From contig BEIP01000136.1 of the NCBI GenBank assembly GCA_002898955.1, positions 1 to 5,182 on the forward strand: 5,182 nucleotides of DNA. The letters run 5' to 3'. Each line of letters starts with the position of its first letter. The stretch's first letter is position 1. Shown piece by piece: positions 4,914 through 5,182 of this stretch. The notes under the pieces were generated by a model. It worked only from the letters and a program-made list of their open reading frames with translations, was not told the DNA's origin and did no database searches. Position numbers and translations under genes: made by a program. This DNA is from a bacterium HR39. Lineage in GTDB: Bacteria; Pseudomonadota; Alphaproteobacteria; Geminicoccales; Geminicoccaceae.

Positions 4914-5182
4914 TCAGGCCGTGGCCGCCATCCGCTCCCCGGGGGTGCCGGCGCTCCCCTCCTCGGGAGAGCCGTCCGGGCCGTCCCGCTCCTCCTCCGG
5001 ATCGCGCAGCATGTAGCCGCGCCCCCAGACCGTCTCGATGTAGTGCGGACCGCCGGTCATCGCGGCAATCTTCTTGCGCAGCTTGCAGATGAACACGTCG
5101 ATGATCTTGAGCTCCGGCTCGTCGATGCCACCGTAGAGGTGATCCAGGAACATCTCCTTGGTGAGCGTCGTGCCCTTACGCA
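4914..5182 (-). CDS. ctrA: CtrA-type cell cycle response regulator, C-terminal part
   Basis: Partial: the gene runs off the window at 5182, leaving 88 residues plus stop. The visible part is the OmpR-type winged-helix DNA-binding domain. It has [14 protein letters not shown], then [19 protein letters not shown] (recognition helix region), and the wing [15 protein letters not shown]. This run is close to diagnostic for CtrA. CtrA is the essential or developmental master regulator of Alphaproteobacteria. It is phosphorylated through the CckA-ChpT relay and controls cell cycle, motility and division genes through TTAA-N7-TTAA sites. The receiver domain and promoter are outside the window. After RDP the protein carries a ~24-residue acidic, Gly/Pro/Ser-rich tail ending MAATA. 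The Caulobacter protein ends in an Ala-Ala ClpXP signal, so turnover may differ here. The gene is convergent with the distant FAA hydrolase gene and has a hairpin just past its stop. Identity is confident; essentiality in this organism is unknown. Confidence 0.95.
   Translation of the reverse strand, partial: RKGTTLTKEMFLDHLYGGIDEPELKIIDVFICKLRKKIAAMTGGPHYIETVWGRGYMLRDPEEERDGPDGSPEEGSAGTPGERMAATA

Overview
The window is very GC-rich with strongly GC-biased third codon positions. It ends in the C-terminal half of a CtrA-type response regulator on the minus strand. CtrA is essentially confined to Alphaproteobacteria, so this is most likely a high-GC alphaproteobacterial chromosome, perhaps Rhodospirillales-like. 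The order is inferred from GC and gene content only.

Layout. Positions 1-180 hold no recognisable gene but contain an AT-rich 14-bp perfect palindrome (137-150). A small hypothetical gene (181-450, +) runs tail-to-tail, 5 bp apart, into a MarR-family repressor (456-992, -). The MarR gene is divergent from a two-gene aromatic catabolism unit on the plus strand. That unit is a short-form (380 aa) homogentisate 1,2-dioxygenase (1062-2204) followed 43 bp later by a fumarylacetoacetate hydrolase-family protein (2248-3276). A 6-2-6 palindrome sits in the divergent control region and overlaps the marR start codon. Together these suggest the last part of tyrosine/phenylalanine degradation (homogentisate to maleylacetoacetate, then after isomerisation fumarylacetoacetate to fumarate plus acetoacetate) under a local MarR switch. 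The maleylacetoacetate isomerase is not in this window.

From 3277 to 4913 is about 1.6 kb with no credible gene. It lies between the 3' ends of two convergent genes (the FAA hydrolase and ctrA). It begins with a cluster of GC-rich hairpins (3287-3496). It then carries a degenerate interspersed repeat array from about 3820 to 4633: 14 copies of a roughly 29-bp motif at intervals of 58-62 bp (mean 60.4), separated by mostly unrelated stretches of about 30-33 bp. The 29 + 32 geometry and the GGAYGRRCCG-like repeat end recall a type I-E CRISPR. However, the copies are much diverged, neighbouring units look duplicated, there is no AT-rich leader and no cas gene is visible. It is either a decayed CRISPR array or an unusual minisatellite-like intergenic repeat, and it is the most interesting object here. 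A 15-bp-arm hairpin (4849-4886) follows the ctrA stop codon and may end its transcript.
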